From: Rhodospirillaceae bacterium
GTDB taxonomy: Bacteria > Pseudomonadota > Alphaproteobacteria > SP197
Length of the DNA stretch: 64,000 bases
Direction: 5' to 3'
Assembly (NCBI GenBank): GCA_002722885.1
Contig: PBNE01000004.1
Span: forward strand, 1 to 64,000
Made by a program: the position numbers and the translations under genes. This document shows, in pieces, positions 55,214 to 64,000 of the stretch (its first letter is position 1; each line of letters opens with the position of its first letter). The notes under the pieces are model-generated. The model was not told where the DNA came from and did no database searches. It worked only from the letters and a program-made list of their open reading frames with translations.

Positions 55214-55935
55214 CAGGCGGCGCCCAGGGCGGCCTTCTGGTGGTCGACCAGTTCGGCGATGCCGGCGGCGGCGAGATCGAGCAGGCGGTCGAAGGCGGCA
55301 CGGTCGAACACCGCGCCCTCGGCGGTCGCCTGAACCTCGACCAGGTTGCCCGTGCCGGTCATCACGAAGTTGGCGTCGGCATCGGCGCTGGAGTCCTCGG
55401 CGTAATCGAGATCGGCCACAGGTGTGCCCTGGTGGATGCCGCAGGAGATCGCAGCAATGTGGTCGGTCAGCGGCAGGGCCTTCAGTGCGCCCTGCTGCAC
55501 CAGATCGGCCAGTGCGATGTGGAGTGCGACAAAGCCGCCGGTGATGGCGGCCGTGCGTGTGCCACCGTCGGCCTGCAGCACATCGCAGTCGATCTTGATT
55601 TGGCGTTCGCCGAGGGCCTCCAGATCGGTCACCGCGCGCAGGCTGCGGCCGATCAGCCGCTGGATCTCCTGCGTCCGGCCGCTCTGCTTGCCGCGGGCCG
55701 CCTCGCGGTCGGTCCGCGTGTTGGTCGCACGTGGCAGCATGCCGTACTCGGCCGTCACCCAGCCGCGCCCCTGGTTCCTGAGCCATGGCGGCACCCGCTC
55801 CTCGACCGAGGCGGTGCAAAGCACGTGAGTGTCGCCGAACTTTGTCAGGCATGAGCCTTCGGCATGTTTGGCAAAGCCGGGTTCAAGCACGATCTGGCGC
55901 AAGACGTCGGGACTGCGGCCGCTGGGTCGGGTCAT
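55213..55935 (-). CDS. rph: Ribonuclease PH
   Basis: A 240-residue phosphorolytic 3'-5' exoribonuclease that trims tRNA 3' ends: [64 protein letters not shown], and [17 protein letters not shown]. First gene of rph-rdgB-hemW, divergent to hrcA. Confidence 0.97.
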   Translation of the reverse strand: MTRPSGRSPDVLRQIVLEPGFAKHAEGSCLTKFGDTHVLCTASVEERVPPWLRNQGRGWVTAEYGMLPRATNTRTDREAARGKQSGRTQEIQRLIGRSLRAVTDLEALGERQIKIDCDVLQADGGTRTAAITGGFVALHIALADLVQQGALKALPLTDHIAAISCGIHQGTPVADLDYAEDSSADADANFVMTGTGNLVEVQATAEGAVFDRAAFDRLLDLAAAGIAELVDHQKAALGAA

Positions 55936-56010
55936 GATGGTGTCCTGGGGTGTGAGCAGAGCGGGAACCTAACCATGTTTGCCGCGCGGCGAAACAGCGG
56001 CGTGCACAAG

Positions 56011-56039
56011 TTGACCTGAAAGCCCTCAGCACCTACATG
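56011..56039 (+). promoter_or_regulatory. Putative housekeeping promoter of hrcA-grpE
   Basis: TTGACC (56011-56016) and TACATG (56034-56039) with a 17-base spacer, 41 bases before the hrcA ATG. I searched 55936-56080 for the CIRCE repeat bound by HrcA and did not see it. Confidence 0.45.
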
Positions 56040-56080
56040 CTCCACGGACCGGACGAGGCAAAACTGTCCGAAACACGGCA

Positions 56081-57124
56081 ATGATTCAGGAACTTAACGA
56101 ACGCAGCCGCGAGATCTTCCGCATCCTGGTGGACGAATACGTCCGCACCGGGGAGCCCGTGGGCTCGCGCACAATTTCGCGGCGGTTCGACGGCAGCCTG
56201 TCGCCGGCCTCGGTCCGCAATGTCATGGCCGATCTTGAGGACGCCGGCCTGATCGCCTCACCGCACACCAGCTCGGGGCGCCAGCCGACCGATCAGGGCC
56301 TGCGCCTGTTTGTCGACGGCCTGCTCCAGATCGGCGACCTCACCGCCGGGGATCGCGCTGCGATCGAAGCGGCCTGCGAGGATGCTGGCCGTGCCTTCGA
56401 GGACGTGCTGCAGTCGGCCACTGGCCTGCTCTCGGGGCTGTCCCATCACGCCGGGGTCGTGGTTGCGCCCAAACAGGAAACCGCCTTTCGTCATGTCGAG
56501 TTCGTCTCCCTGTCGCCGGATCGTGCTCTGGTGATTGTCGTGCTGGAGAACGGCGCAGTCGAAAACCGCATCATCGAGCTGCAGCCCGGCATCACGCCAT
56601 TCGCTCTGTCGCAGGCCGGCAACTATCTTTCCGCACGGCTGAGCGGGCGCACGTTGGAACAGGCCCGCCACGAAATCACTGAAGAGCTCAACCGCCACGA
56701 GGCCGAACTCGACGCGTTGTCCCAGCGCGTCGTGGAAGCGGGCCTGGCGACCTGGTCGGGCGACAACGACGGTGAGGATCAGGCGCGGCTGATCGTGAAG
56801 GGCCAGGCCAACCTGCTGGACGACGTGCGCGCGATCGCCGATCTCGAACGCATCCGCGACCTCTTCGATAAGCTCGACGAAGGCCAGCACATGATGGGCC
56901 TGCTGAACCTCACACAGAACGCTGATGGCGTCAGCATCTTCATCGGCGCCGACAACGATCTCTTCCAGCTTTCGGGCTGCTCGACGATCGTCGCGCCAGT
57001 CTCCGATCAGGACGGCCGTTTTATCGGCGCGCTTGGCGTGATCGGCCCCACCCGCATGAACTATGCACGAATCATTCCCATGGTCGACTACACCGCTAAG
57101 GTGGTCGGCCGCTTGCTGAGCTGA
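56081..57124 (+). CDS. hrcA: Heat-inducible transcription repressor HrcA
   Basis: A 347-residue repressor of heat-shock operons: winged helix near the N-terminus (YVRTGEPVGSRTISRRF, SPASVRNVMADLEDAGLIASPHTSSGRQPTDQGLRLFVD) and a GAF-like dimer domain. HrcA binds CIRCE elements and senses GroEL availability. It is followed 37 bases later by grpE. The divergent ArsR gene and the dnaKJ locus lie close by. Confidence 0.96.
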   Translation: MIQELNERSREIFRILVDEYVRTGEPVGSRTISRRFDGSLSPASVRNVMADLEDAGLIASPHTSSGRQPTDQGLRLFVDGLLQIGDLTAGDRAAIEAACEDAGRAFEDVLQSATGLLSGLSHHAGVVVAPKQETAFRHVEFVSLSPDRALVIVVLENGAVENRIIELQPGITPFALSQAGNYLSARLSGRTLEQARHEITEELNRHEAELDALSQRVVEAGLATWSGDNDGEDQARLIVKGQANLLDDVRAIADLERIRDLFDKLDEGQHMMGLLNLTQNADGVSIFIGADNDLFQLSGCSTIVAPVSDQDGRFIGALGVIGPTRMNYARIIPMVDYTAKVVGRLLS

Positions 57125-57161
57125 TCGGCGCGCCCAGACACACGATAGGACAGTTGGAACC

Positions 57162-57851
57162 ATGAACGACGAGACCAAGCGCAACCCCGAGGCCGCCGAG
57201 GCCGTTGCCACACCGAAACCCGCCAACGACGACAGCGACGTTGCCGCCGAGGATGATGTCGTCGAGGTCGGCGGCGAAGCCGATGTGATGGAAGACGGCT
57301 TCGACGAGGCCGACGACGAGTTTTTTGCCGGCGAGGTCGATGAGGACGCCGACGAGCCGGAACACGACCGTGTCGCCGAGCTCGAAGGCCAGGTGTCGGA
57401 CCTGACCGATCGCCTGCTGCGCACCGCTGCCGAAATGGAAAACGTGCGCAAGACCGCCCAGCGGGACCGCGAAAACGCCTCGAAGTACGCAACGCAGAAG
57501 TTCGCCGAGGACATACTGGCCGTGGCCGACAATCTCTCCCGCGCACTCGAGGCCGTCACCGAGGACGCCCGCAAGGACAGCGCCGCCAAGGGCCTGATTG
57601 AAGGTGTCGATCTCACCATGCGTGAGCTGGCGGTTGCGCTCGAACGCCACGGCATCAAGGAGATCGAGGCGACCGGTACCAAGTTTGACCCCAACCTGCA
57701 CCAGGCCATGTTCGAGACCGAAACCGCCGACGTCGAACCCGGCATGGTCATGCAGGTGCTGCGCACCGGCTACACCATCCACGACCGCCTTCTGCGCCCT
57801 GCCATGGTCGGCGTCGCCAAGGCCCCCGCTGCGGCCAAGGACGAGGGTTAG
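57162..57851 (+). CDS. grpE: Nucleotide exchange factor GrpE
   Basis: A 229-residue DnaK co-chaperone. Residues 1-70 are a very acidic, Ala/Asp/Glu-rich disordered tail; then the long coiled coil (LEGQVSDLTDRLLRTAAEMENVRKTAQRDRENA) and the C-terminal beta domain with GTKFDPNLHQAMFE and GYTIHDRLLRPAMVGVAK. Its stop overlaps the convergent regulator stop by 4 bases. Confidence 0.96.
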   Translation: MNDETKRNPEAAEAVATPKPANDDSDVAAEDDVVEVGGEADVMEDGFDEADDEFFAGEVDEDADEPEHDRVAELEGQVSDLTDRLLRTAAEMENVRKTAQRDRENASKYATQKFAEDILAVADNLSRALEAVTEDARKDSAAKGLIEGVDLTMRELAVALERHGIKEIEATGTKFDPNLHQAMFETETADVEPGMVMQVLRTGYTIHDRLLRPAMVGVAKAPAAAKDEG

Positions 57852-58504
57852 AGTCTCACGCCCAAGAGGTTGGCGAGGGCCTTCCGGCCTGTTTCCGTCA
57901 CGGTCACGTGGCGGCTGTCGGGCTCGCGGCGGATCCAGCCGCGTTCGGTCATGTGGCGGGCCAGATCGGCACCCAGGGCGCCGGACAGATGCGGGCGGCG
58001 CTCGTTGCCGTCGATGCACTGGCGCGCGAAGTGCCGGCGCTGGCGTTGAAGGTTCTCAAGGTCGAGCCCCAGACTCCTGAACAGCAGCCGGCCCCTGCCA
58101 GTCAGCACAAAATCGGGCCCGTCTGGGCGGATGTGACCGCGTTCCAGAAGCGCCTCGGTTACCGCGACGCCCAGCCGGCCCGCGAGGTGATCGTAACAGA
58201 ACCGAGCGTCGTGCAGCCCCGTGGGGATCGAGGTCCGGAGCGTTGTCAGCGGCGCGATGGCCGCCGCGATCTCGGGGCTGGCGATGCGGTGCAGTTGACG
58301 GCCCTTGTGGACCTCGCTGTCGACCAGCCCGGCGTCACGCAACACGACCAGATGGCTCCGCAGCCGGCTCGGGCTGATGTCGGTCAGCGCCGCCAGGTTG
58401 GTGGTCGTGATCATCGGCGTGCTGCGCAGCGCACCCAGCAGCTTCAGCCGCGTGGGATGTTCCAGCAGCCGGTGCACGTCATCGGTATCGAGGCCGATCA
58501 TCAT
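57848..58504 (-). CDS. ArsR-type winged-helix regulator
   Basis: A 218-residue protein. Residues 8-75 form an ArsR/SmtB winged helix (LLEHPTRLKLLGALRS, SPSRLRSHLVVLRDAGLVDSEVHKGRQLHRI). The rest (DARFCYDHLAGRLGVAVTEALLERG) is a second domain found in a group of ArsR-like regulators of unknown signal; a cysteine and His at FCYDH may be a ligand site. Likely a repressor or activator of the neighbouring gene. Confidence 0.85.
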   Translation of the reverse strand: MMIGLDTDDVHRLLEHPTRLKLLGALRSTPMITTTNLAALTDISPSRLRSHLVVLRDAGLVDSEVHKGRQLHRIASPEIAAAIAPLTTLRTSIPTGLHDARFCYDHLAGRLGVAVTEALLERGHIRPDGPDFVLTGRGRLLFRSLGLDLENLQRQRRHFARQCIDGNERRPHLSGALGADLARHMTERGWIRREPDSRHVTVTETGRKALANLLGVRL

Positions 58505-58517
58505 GGCGTGCCGCGCC

Positions 58518-59207
58518 TCAGTCGCCCTGGCGCGGCCAGGCGGCGCGCACGATCAGCCCGCCGCCCTCGCGGTCATCGAACGCGACATCGCCGCCATGGG
58601 CACGCAGGTTCGAGCGCGTGATCGCAAGCCCCAGGCCCGTGCCGTCGGTCTCCCGGTTGCGCGACGGGTCGCCACGCATGAAGGGGCGGAACGTGGCCTC
58701 GCGCCGGTCTTCGGGAATGCCCGGGCCACGGTCGGCCACCTCTAGTGTGATCTCCGTGTCATCGGCTGCGAGCGACACCTCCGCGCTGCCGGCGTAACGC
58801 AGGGTGTTCTGGATCAGGTTGGCGATCGCGCGCCGCAGGACCACCGGGCGGCAGCTCGTCGCCAGCCGGTCCGGCCCCGCATAGCTGACCTCCTCGCCCG
58901 CATCGGCCAGATCATCGACCAGGCTGCGGACAAGCGACGCGATATCAACCTTCTGGCGCTCCTCACGCGTTGCTTCGCCGCGCGCGGCGTCCAGCGCCTT
59001 GGTCAGATCATAGGGAGCGGCATCGGGCCCGTCGGGCAGACCATTGGCATAGTTGATCCCCGCACTGGTCGTCGCCAGTACCTTGAACCCCAGCCCCTCC
59101 AGCAACCGTGCACTGCCCGCATTCCAGGCATTGGGCATCACGAAGGTCTCACGCGCCTCATGCAGAGCGCGGAAGGTGGCGGCTTTGTCTTTGAGGGTGA
59201 CGGACAT
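58518..59207 (-). pseudogene. Chimeric gene: PEP-mutase/isocitrate-lyase N-terminus fused to histidine kinase C-terminus
   Basis: A 229-residue open frame of two unrelated halves. Residues 1-60 (KAATFRALHEARETFVMPNA and LEGLGFKVLATTSAGI) match the start of isocitrate lyase / phosphoenolpyruvate mutase family proteins, which normally run to about 260-280 residues. Residues from about 70 on (ARGEATREERQKVDIASLVR, then N-box NLIQNTLRYAG, G1 DRGPGIPED, and GTGLGLAITRSNLRAHGG) are the end of an EnvZ-like sensor kinase, with the phosphoacceptor His and all sensor parts missing. An in-frame internal deletion joining two neighbouring or once-neighbouring genes is the simplest reading. Neither half can work as its parent does, so I call it a fusion pseudogene; a chimeric assembly is the alternative. 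Confidence 0.75.
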
Positions 59208-59593
59208 GGCGGGGTCTCCGAGGCAGTCGGGGCTTTGATGGTCCCGTCATCCTACATCGTTCCCGGTCTCAATTCTGTCAGCAGACCACAGGCCACGTCA
59301 GGCACCAGTCCCACGGCAGTTCCTGATCAAGTGCCTTCCCATCGCACGTTGTTCCACTATTGTTCTTGTGTGTGGCAATCCGGAATCAGGAGATCGACAA
59401 CGGTGAGATCGCGGCATGGGCGGCTAGATATGGTTATGCTCATGAGGAGAAACCACAACATCTACGAGGCATGGCATTGAATGTTGTTTTTTGCCTTGGG
59501 CCTCCCCTTCCGCCGGTGCCGAATGGGGCCAAAACCACCACTCCAGCAGCCCTAAATGACTCGAAAACCTCACATTTTTCCGGGTGTTGCACT
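59208..59593. other. Intergenic region upstream of dnaK
   Basis: About 385 bases before the dnaK promoter, less GC-rich than average and without a supported gene. It contains a 7-bp hairpin (ACAACAT at 59455-59461 and ATGTTGT at 59481-59487) followed by a T-run (59487-59492), a possible weak terminator for plus-strand transcription. Confidence 0.4.
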
Positions 59594-59621
59594 CTTGCAC
59601 CACCTTCTACCGGTCCCATAT
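59594..59621 (+). promoter_or_regulatory. Putative sigma-32 (RpoH) promoter of dnaK
   Basis: CTTGCA (59594-59599), 15 bases, then CCCATAT (59615-59621), close to the RpoH consensus CTTGAAA - N13-15 - CCCCATAT, 92 bases before the dnaK ATG. Position and fit support heat-shock control. Confidence 0.65.
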
Positions 59622-59712
59622 CACACACAGGAAAAAGGGACTTTCGGGGGTCCACCCGGAGGCGCCGCAATTCGGGCCTCTTCCCGGACCCGCCTATGAA
59701 GGAGAAGACCAG

Positions 59713-61644
<1,932 letters not shown>

Positions 61645-61667
61645 TCCGGGCACGGTAACCACAACGG

Positions 61668-61690
61668 GACCGTGGCGTGATGCCGCGGTC
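61668..61690 (+). promoter_or_regulatory. Hairpin in the dnaK-dnaJ gap
   Basis: A 9-bp stem (61668-61676 with 61682-61690, one G-U pair) and a 5-base loop, 34 bases before dnaJ. There is no T-run, so it may reduce, but not stop, transcription into dnaJ or define an mRNA end. Confidence 0.45.
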
Positions 61691-61724
61691 CTGCCCGTCC
61701 CAAGGGAGGGGTTAGGAATCGAAC

Positions 61725-62870
61725 ATGGCCAAACGCGACTATTACGACGTGCTCGGCGTCGAACGCGCTGCGGACGGCAAGGCGATGAAAAGCGCCTATC
61801 GCAAGCTGGCGATGCAGTACCATCCCGACCGCAACGCCGATGACGCCGAGGCCGAGGCCAAGTTCAAGGAAGTCAGCGAAGCCTACGAGGTCCTCAAGGA
61901 CGATCAGAAGCGTGCCGCTTACGACCAGTTCGGTCATGCCGCCTTCGAGAACGGCATGGGCGGTGGCGGAGGCGGTCATCCCGGCGACTTTGCCTCGAGC
62001 TTCGCCGATGTTTTCGACGATCTCTTCGGTGAGTTCATGGGCGGCGGCGGACGCCGGCGCGGCGGCCACGGCGGAGGCCAGCGCGGTGCCGACCTGCGCT
62101 ACAACATGGAGGTCTCGCTCGAGGAGGCCTTCGCCGGCAAGCAGGCAAAGATCCGCGTTCCGACGGCCGTATCCTGCGAGAGCTGCGGCGGTACCGGGTC
62201 CGACGATCCCGAAGCCACAGCGACCTGCACGACCTGTTCCGGTCACGGCAAGGTTCGTGCCCAGCAGGGTTTCTTCTCGATCGAACGTACCTGCCCGGCC
62301 TGCGGCGGCGCGGGCAAGGTGATCCGCGATCCCTGCAAGGTCTGCTCCGGCGCGGGTCGTGTGCAGAAAGAAAAGACGCTCAATGTCACGATCCCCGCCG
62401 GCGTCGACGACGGCATGCGCATCCGCATCACGGGCGAGGGCGAGGCCGGTGTGCGTGGCGGTCCGGCCGGTGATCTCTACATCGTGCTCGGCGTGAAGTC
62501 GCATCCGATCTTCCAGCGTGACGGCGGCACAATCTATTGTCCGGTGCCGATCACTGTGCCCACGGCCGCCCTGGGCGGCGCGATCGAGGTTCCCACGATC
62601 GACGGCAAACGGGCTAAGGTTTCGATTCCCGCTGGCACCCAGACCGGCCGTCAGTTCCGCCTGCGTGGCAAGGGCATGAACGGCGTCCGCGGCGCGTCAC
62701 GCGGCGACATGATAATCGAGACCATCGTCGAAACCCCCGTCGAGCTGACCGCCCGCCAGAAGGAGCTCCTCAAGGAGTTCGAAGAGGCTGGCGGCGGCAA
62801 GAGCCAGAACCCTGAATCGGACGGTTTCTTCGCCCGGGTGAAGGACCTCTGGCAGGACCTCACCGACTAA
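61725..62870 (+). CDS. dnaJ: Chaperone DnaJ (Hsp40)
   Basis: A 381-residue type I J-protein: J domain with YHPDRN, a Gly-rich stretch (GGGGGGHPG), four zinc motifs CxxCxGxG ([32 protein letters not shown]) and the C-terminal substrate domains. Stimulates DnaK ATPase. Starts 80 bases after dnaK with AAGGGAGGGG upstream. Confidence 0.98.
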   Translation: MAKRDYYDVLGVERAADGKAMKSAYRKLAMQYHPDRNADDAEAEAKFKEVSEAYEVLKDDQKRAAYDQFGHAAFENGMGGGGGGHPGDFASSFADVFDDLFGEFMGGGGRRRGGHGGGQRGADLRYNMEVSLEEAFAGKQAKIRVPTAVSCESCGGTGSDDPEATATCTTCSGHGKVRAQQGFFSIERTCPACGGAGKVIRDPCKVCSGAGRVQKEKTLNVTIPAGVDDGMRIRITGEGEAGVRGGPAGDLYIVLGVKSHPIFQRDGGTIYCPVPITVPTAALGGAIEVPTIDGKRAKVSIPAGTQTGRQFRLRGKGMNGVRGASRGDMIIETIVETPVELTARQKELLKEFEEAGGGKSQNPESDGFFARVKDLWQDLTD

Positions 62871-62950
62871 CGACACACCGGCTTTCTGCCGTCGTTTCGC
62901 TACAGCTTTCGTTCAGTGTCGCGCCGTTCCATCCGGAGGGCCGTGTGGCC

Positions 62951-63418
62951 ATGTCCTGACTGCTGCCTGTCGTTCTCCTTGCCTCGGCCGTGCCGGCCGG
63001 TGGGGCGAACGCCCAAACCAACGTGTCGATCCAGGAGATACTTTCGGCCTGCGCCGACGGGCTGCTGCTGGTCGATACCGACCGCGACGGCTGGGTCACG
63101 CCGGCCGAGGCCGAGGCGGCTATGGAGGCGAACTTCAGCCTGCTCGATGGTGATGGCGACAGTGCTGTCACCCAGGACGAGTTTGCCGCCTGCCGCACCG
63201 GCTCGATGACCGAGACTTGGCGCAGCGCCACGCTTTATGCCAGCAATGTCTTTTTCATTGCCGACGAGGATGATGACGATGTGCTCGACCGCGATACCGT
63301 GGTGACGCTGGAGGAATACAGCGCTGCCGGCCGGTTGCGCCACGACCAGGCCGCTGAAGACGCCCTGTCGGACCCGGAGGTCGGTGTGCCGTTCGACGCC
63401 CTGGCCGATGGGCGCTAA
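62951..63418 (+). pseudogene. EF-hand Ca2+-binding secreted protein with a stop at codon 3
   Basis: An in-frame sequence M-S-stop-LLPVVLLASAVPAGGANA precedes a mature-like EF-hand protein: DTDRDGWVTPAEAE and DGDGDSAVTQDEF are two Ca2+-loop-like stretches, with DEDDDDVLDRDTVVTLEEY a third. GGAGG at 62936 and ATG 62951 mark the natural start, but codon 3 is TGA, which would remove the signal peptide. Re-initiation at GTG 62990 would give a non-secreted 142-residue product. A single-base nonsense change (for example TGG or CGA to TGA) or a sequencing error is likely; otherwise it is newly inactive. Confidence 0.75.
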
Positions 63419-63462
63419 TCGATCCGGTTCCATCTCGCCCTGATCTGCTCTAATCAGAAGCC

Positions 63463-64000
63463 ATGACAACACGGCTTGGCATCTGCGGCGCCGGCGGGCG
63501 CATGGGACGCATGCTCACACAGGTGGGGCACGCCCGCGACGGCGCTGCTATCGCCGGTGGCTGTGAACAGCCCGGCAATGATCTCGTCGGCCGCGACATG
63601 GGCGAGCTCTCGGGCCTCGGCGCGCTCGGCGTGACCATCGGCGATGACATGGCTGCCCTGTTCGAAGCCAGCGATGTCGTGATCGACTTCACTGCGCCGT
63701 CAGCCAGTGTCGCCAACGCGGCCATGGCCGCCGAGCGGGGCAAGGCGCTGGTGATAGGGACCACCGGCCTCAGCCACGACGACAAGGCAGCACTGGTGAC
63801 CTCCGCGGCCACCGCGCCCATCGTTTTCGCTGCCAACATGAGCCTCGGCGTCAATCTCCTGCTCGGCGTCACCCGTCAGGTGGCTGCAGCCCTCGACGAC
63901 GAGTTCGATATCGAGGTTTTCGAGATGCATCACCGCCACAAGGTCGATGCGCCCTCGGGCACCGCCCTCATCCTGGCCGAGGCCGCAGCCGAGGGTCGCG
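63463..64000 (+). CDS. dapB: 4-hydroxy-tetrahydrodipicolinate reductase DapB, 3' truncated
   Basis: The first 179 residues of DapB, running off the window's right edge. NAD(P)H-binding ICGAGGRMGRML is at the N-terminus, followed by VVIDFTAPSASVANA, VIGTTGLS and the family signature EMHHRHKVDAPSGTA with the catalytic His. It reduces the DapA product in lysine and diaminopimelate synthesis. ATG 63463 is the only sensible start. Confidence 0.97.
   Translation, partial: MTTRLGICGAGGRMGRMLTQVGHARDGAAIAGGCEQPGNDLVGRDMGELSGLGALGVTIGDDMAALFEASDVVIDFTAPSASVANAAMAAERGKALVIGTTGLSHDDKAALVTSAATAPIVFAANMSLGVNLLLGVTRQVAAALDDEFDIEVFEMHHRHKVDAPSGTALILAEAAAEGR

Noticed and set aside
54611..55852. A long leftward open frame of about 413 residues covering rdgB and part of rph
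   Set aside because: Only its last 200 codons match RdgB; the rest is Arg/Gly/Ala-rich shadow sequence over rph, and the real start at 55213 overlaps the rph stop.
55936..56080. CIRCE operator upstream of hrcA
   Set aside because: No TTAGCACTC-N9-GAGTGCTAA or near match was found.
59160..59480. Plus-strand 106-residue frame upstream of dnaK
   Set aside because: No family, no ribosome-binding site, low-complexity mix; more likely non-coding.

Overview
This is a GC-rich, gene-dense chromosomal segment of an alphaproteobacterium, most like the Rhodospirillales group, with short intergenic gaps and many ATGA/TGATG stop-start overlaps. The gene order rho - hemJ - hemH - hemE facing pyruvate-kinase-regulator (ppsR) - maf - aroE - coaE - dnaQ is the classic alphaproteobacterial replication-origin neighbourhood. 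The hemE/ppsR gap (5270-5701) is where oriC lies in Caulobacter and Rickettsia; here it holds two near-consensus DnaA boxes and seven GANTC (CcrM-type) sites. About 9-12 kb to the right sit mnmE, mnmG, rsmG, parA and parB with three perfect parS sites, so the window probably spans the origin and the centromere of the chromosome.

Layout: 1-707, the end of an NTF2-like protein and a BLUF blue-light sensor whose ribosome-binding site lies in the loop of a perfect hairpin. 757-5269, rho and the late haem genes (leftward). 5270-5701, candidate oriC. 5702-9362, ppsR-maf-aroE-coaE-dnaQ (rightward). 9706-13793, two paralogous quinone oxidoreductases and a thioredoxin-fold DUF255 protein. 13892-19822, a small conserved protein, mnmE-mnmG-rsmG-parA-parB. 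19844-24714, holA, lptE, leuS and a DUF3576 lipoprotein (leftward). 25075-26292, an outer-membrane porin with a long leader and a strong terminator.

26419-33224 is the most unusual part: eight consecutive, same-strand, similar-sized (278-282 residue) PAPS-dependent sulfotransferase-family genes, nearly back to back, translationally coupled at the end to yggS (PLP homeostasis). All keep the PAPS-binding loop and the catalytic-type Lys-x-His; the segments between these motifs differ, and two copies have lost conserved cofactor-site residues. This looks like a paralogous array built by tandem duplication and then diversified; the acceptors are unknown.

33955-45251: trpS, trmB, metK, an XRE regulator, lnt, a CorC-like protein, ybeY, phoH, miaB, then fur-olsB-olsA (ornithine-lipid type acyltransferases directly behind a Fur-family gene). 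45432-53316: TusA-like protein, RimI, a D-Ala-D-Ala dipeptidase, a RutE-like nitroreductase, a secreted polysaccharide deacetylase, a Bax-like glucosaminidase, a NifU-domain Fe-S protein, a 254-bp fold-back repeat element, a universal stress protein, and a TIGR02186/TauE membrane pair. 53448-62870: hemW-rdgB-rph, divergent hrcA-grpE, an ArsR-type regulator, a chimeric gene joining the start of an isocitrate-lyase/PEP-mutase protein to the end of a histidine kinase, and dnaK-dnaJ behind a sigma-32-type promoter. 62951-64000: an EF-hand protein with a stop at codon 3 of its signal peptide, and the start of dapB.

I saw no rRNA, tRNA, CRISPR array, transposase or prophage gene. All assignments come from reading the sequence and recalling families; no database search was run.
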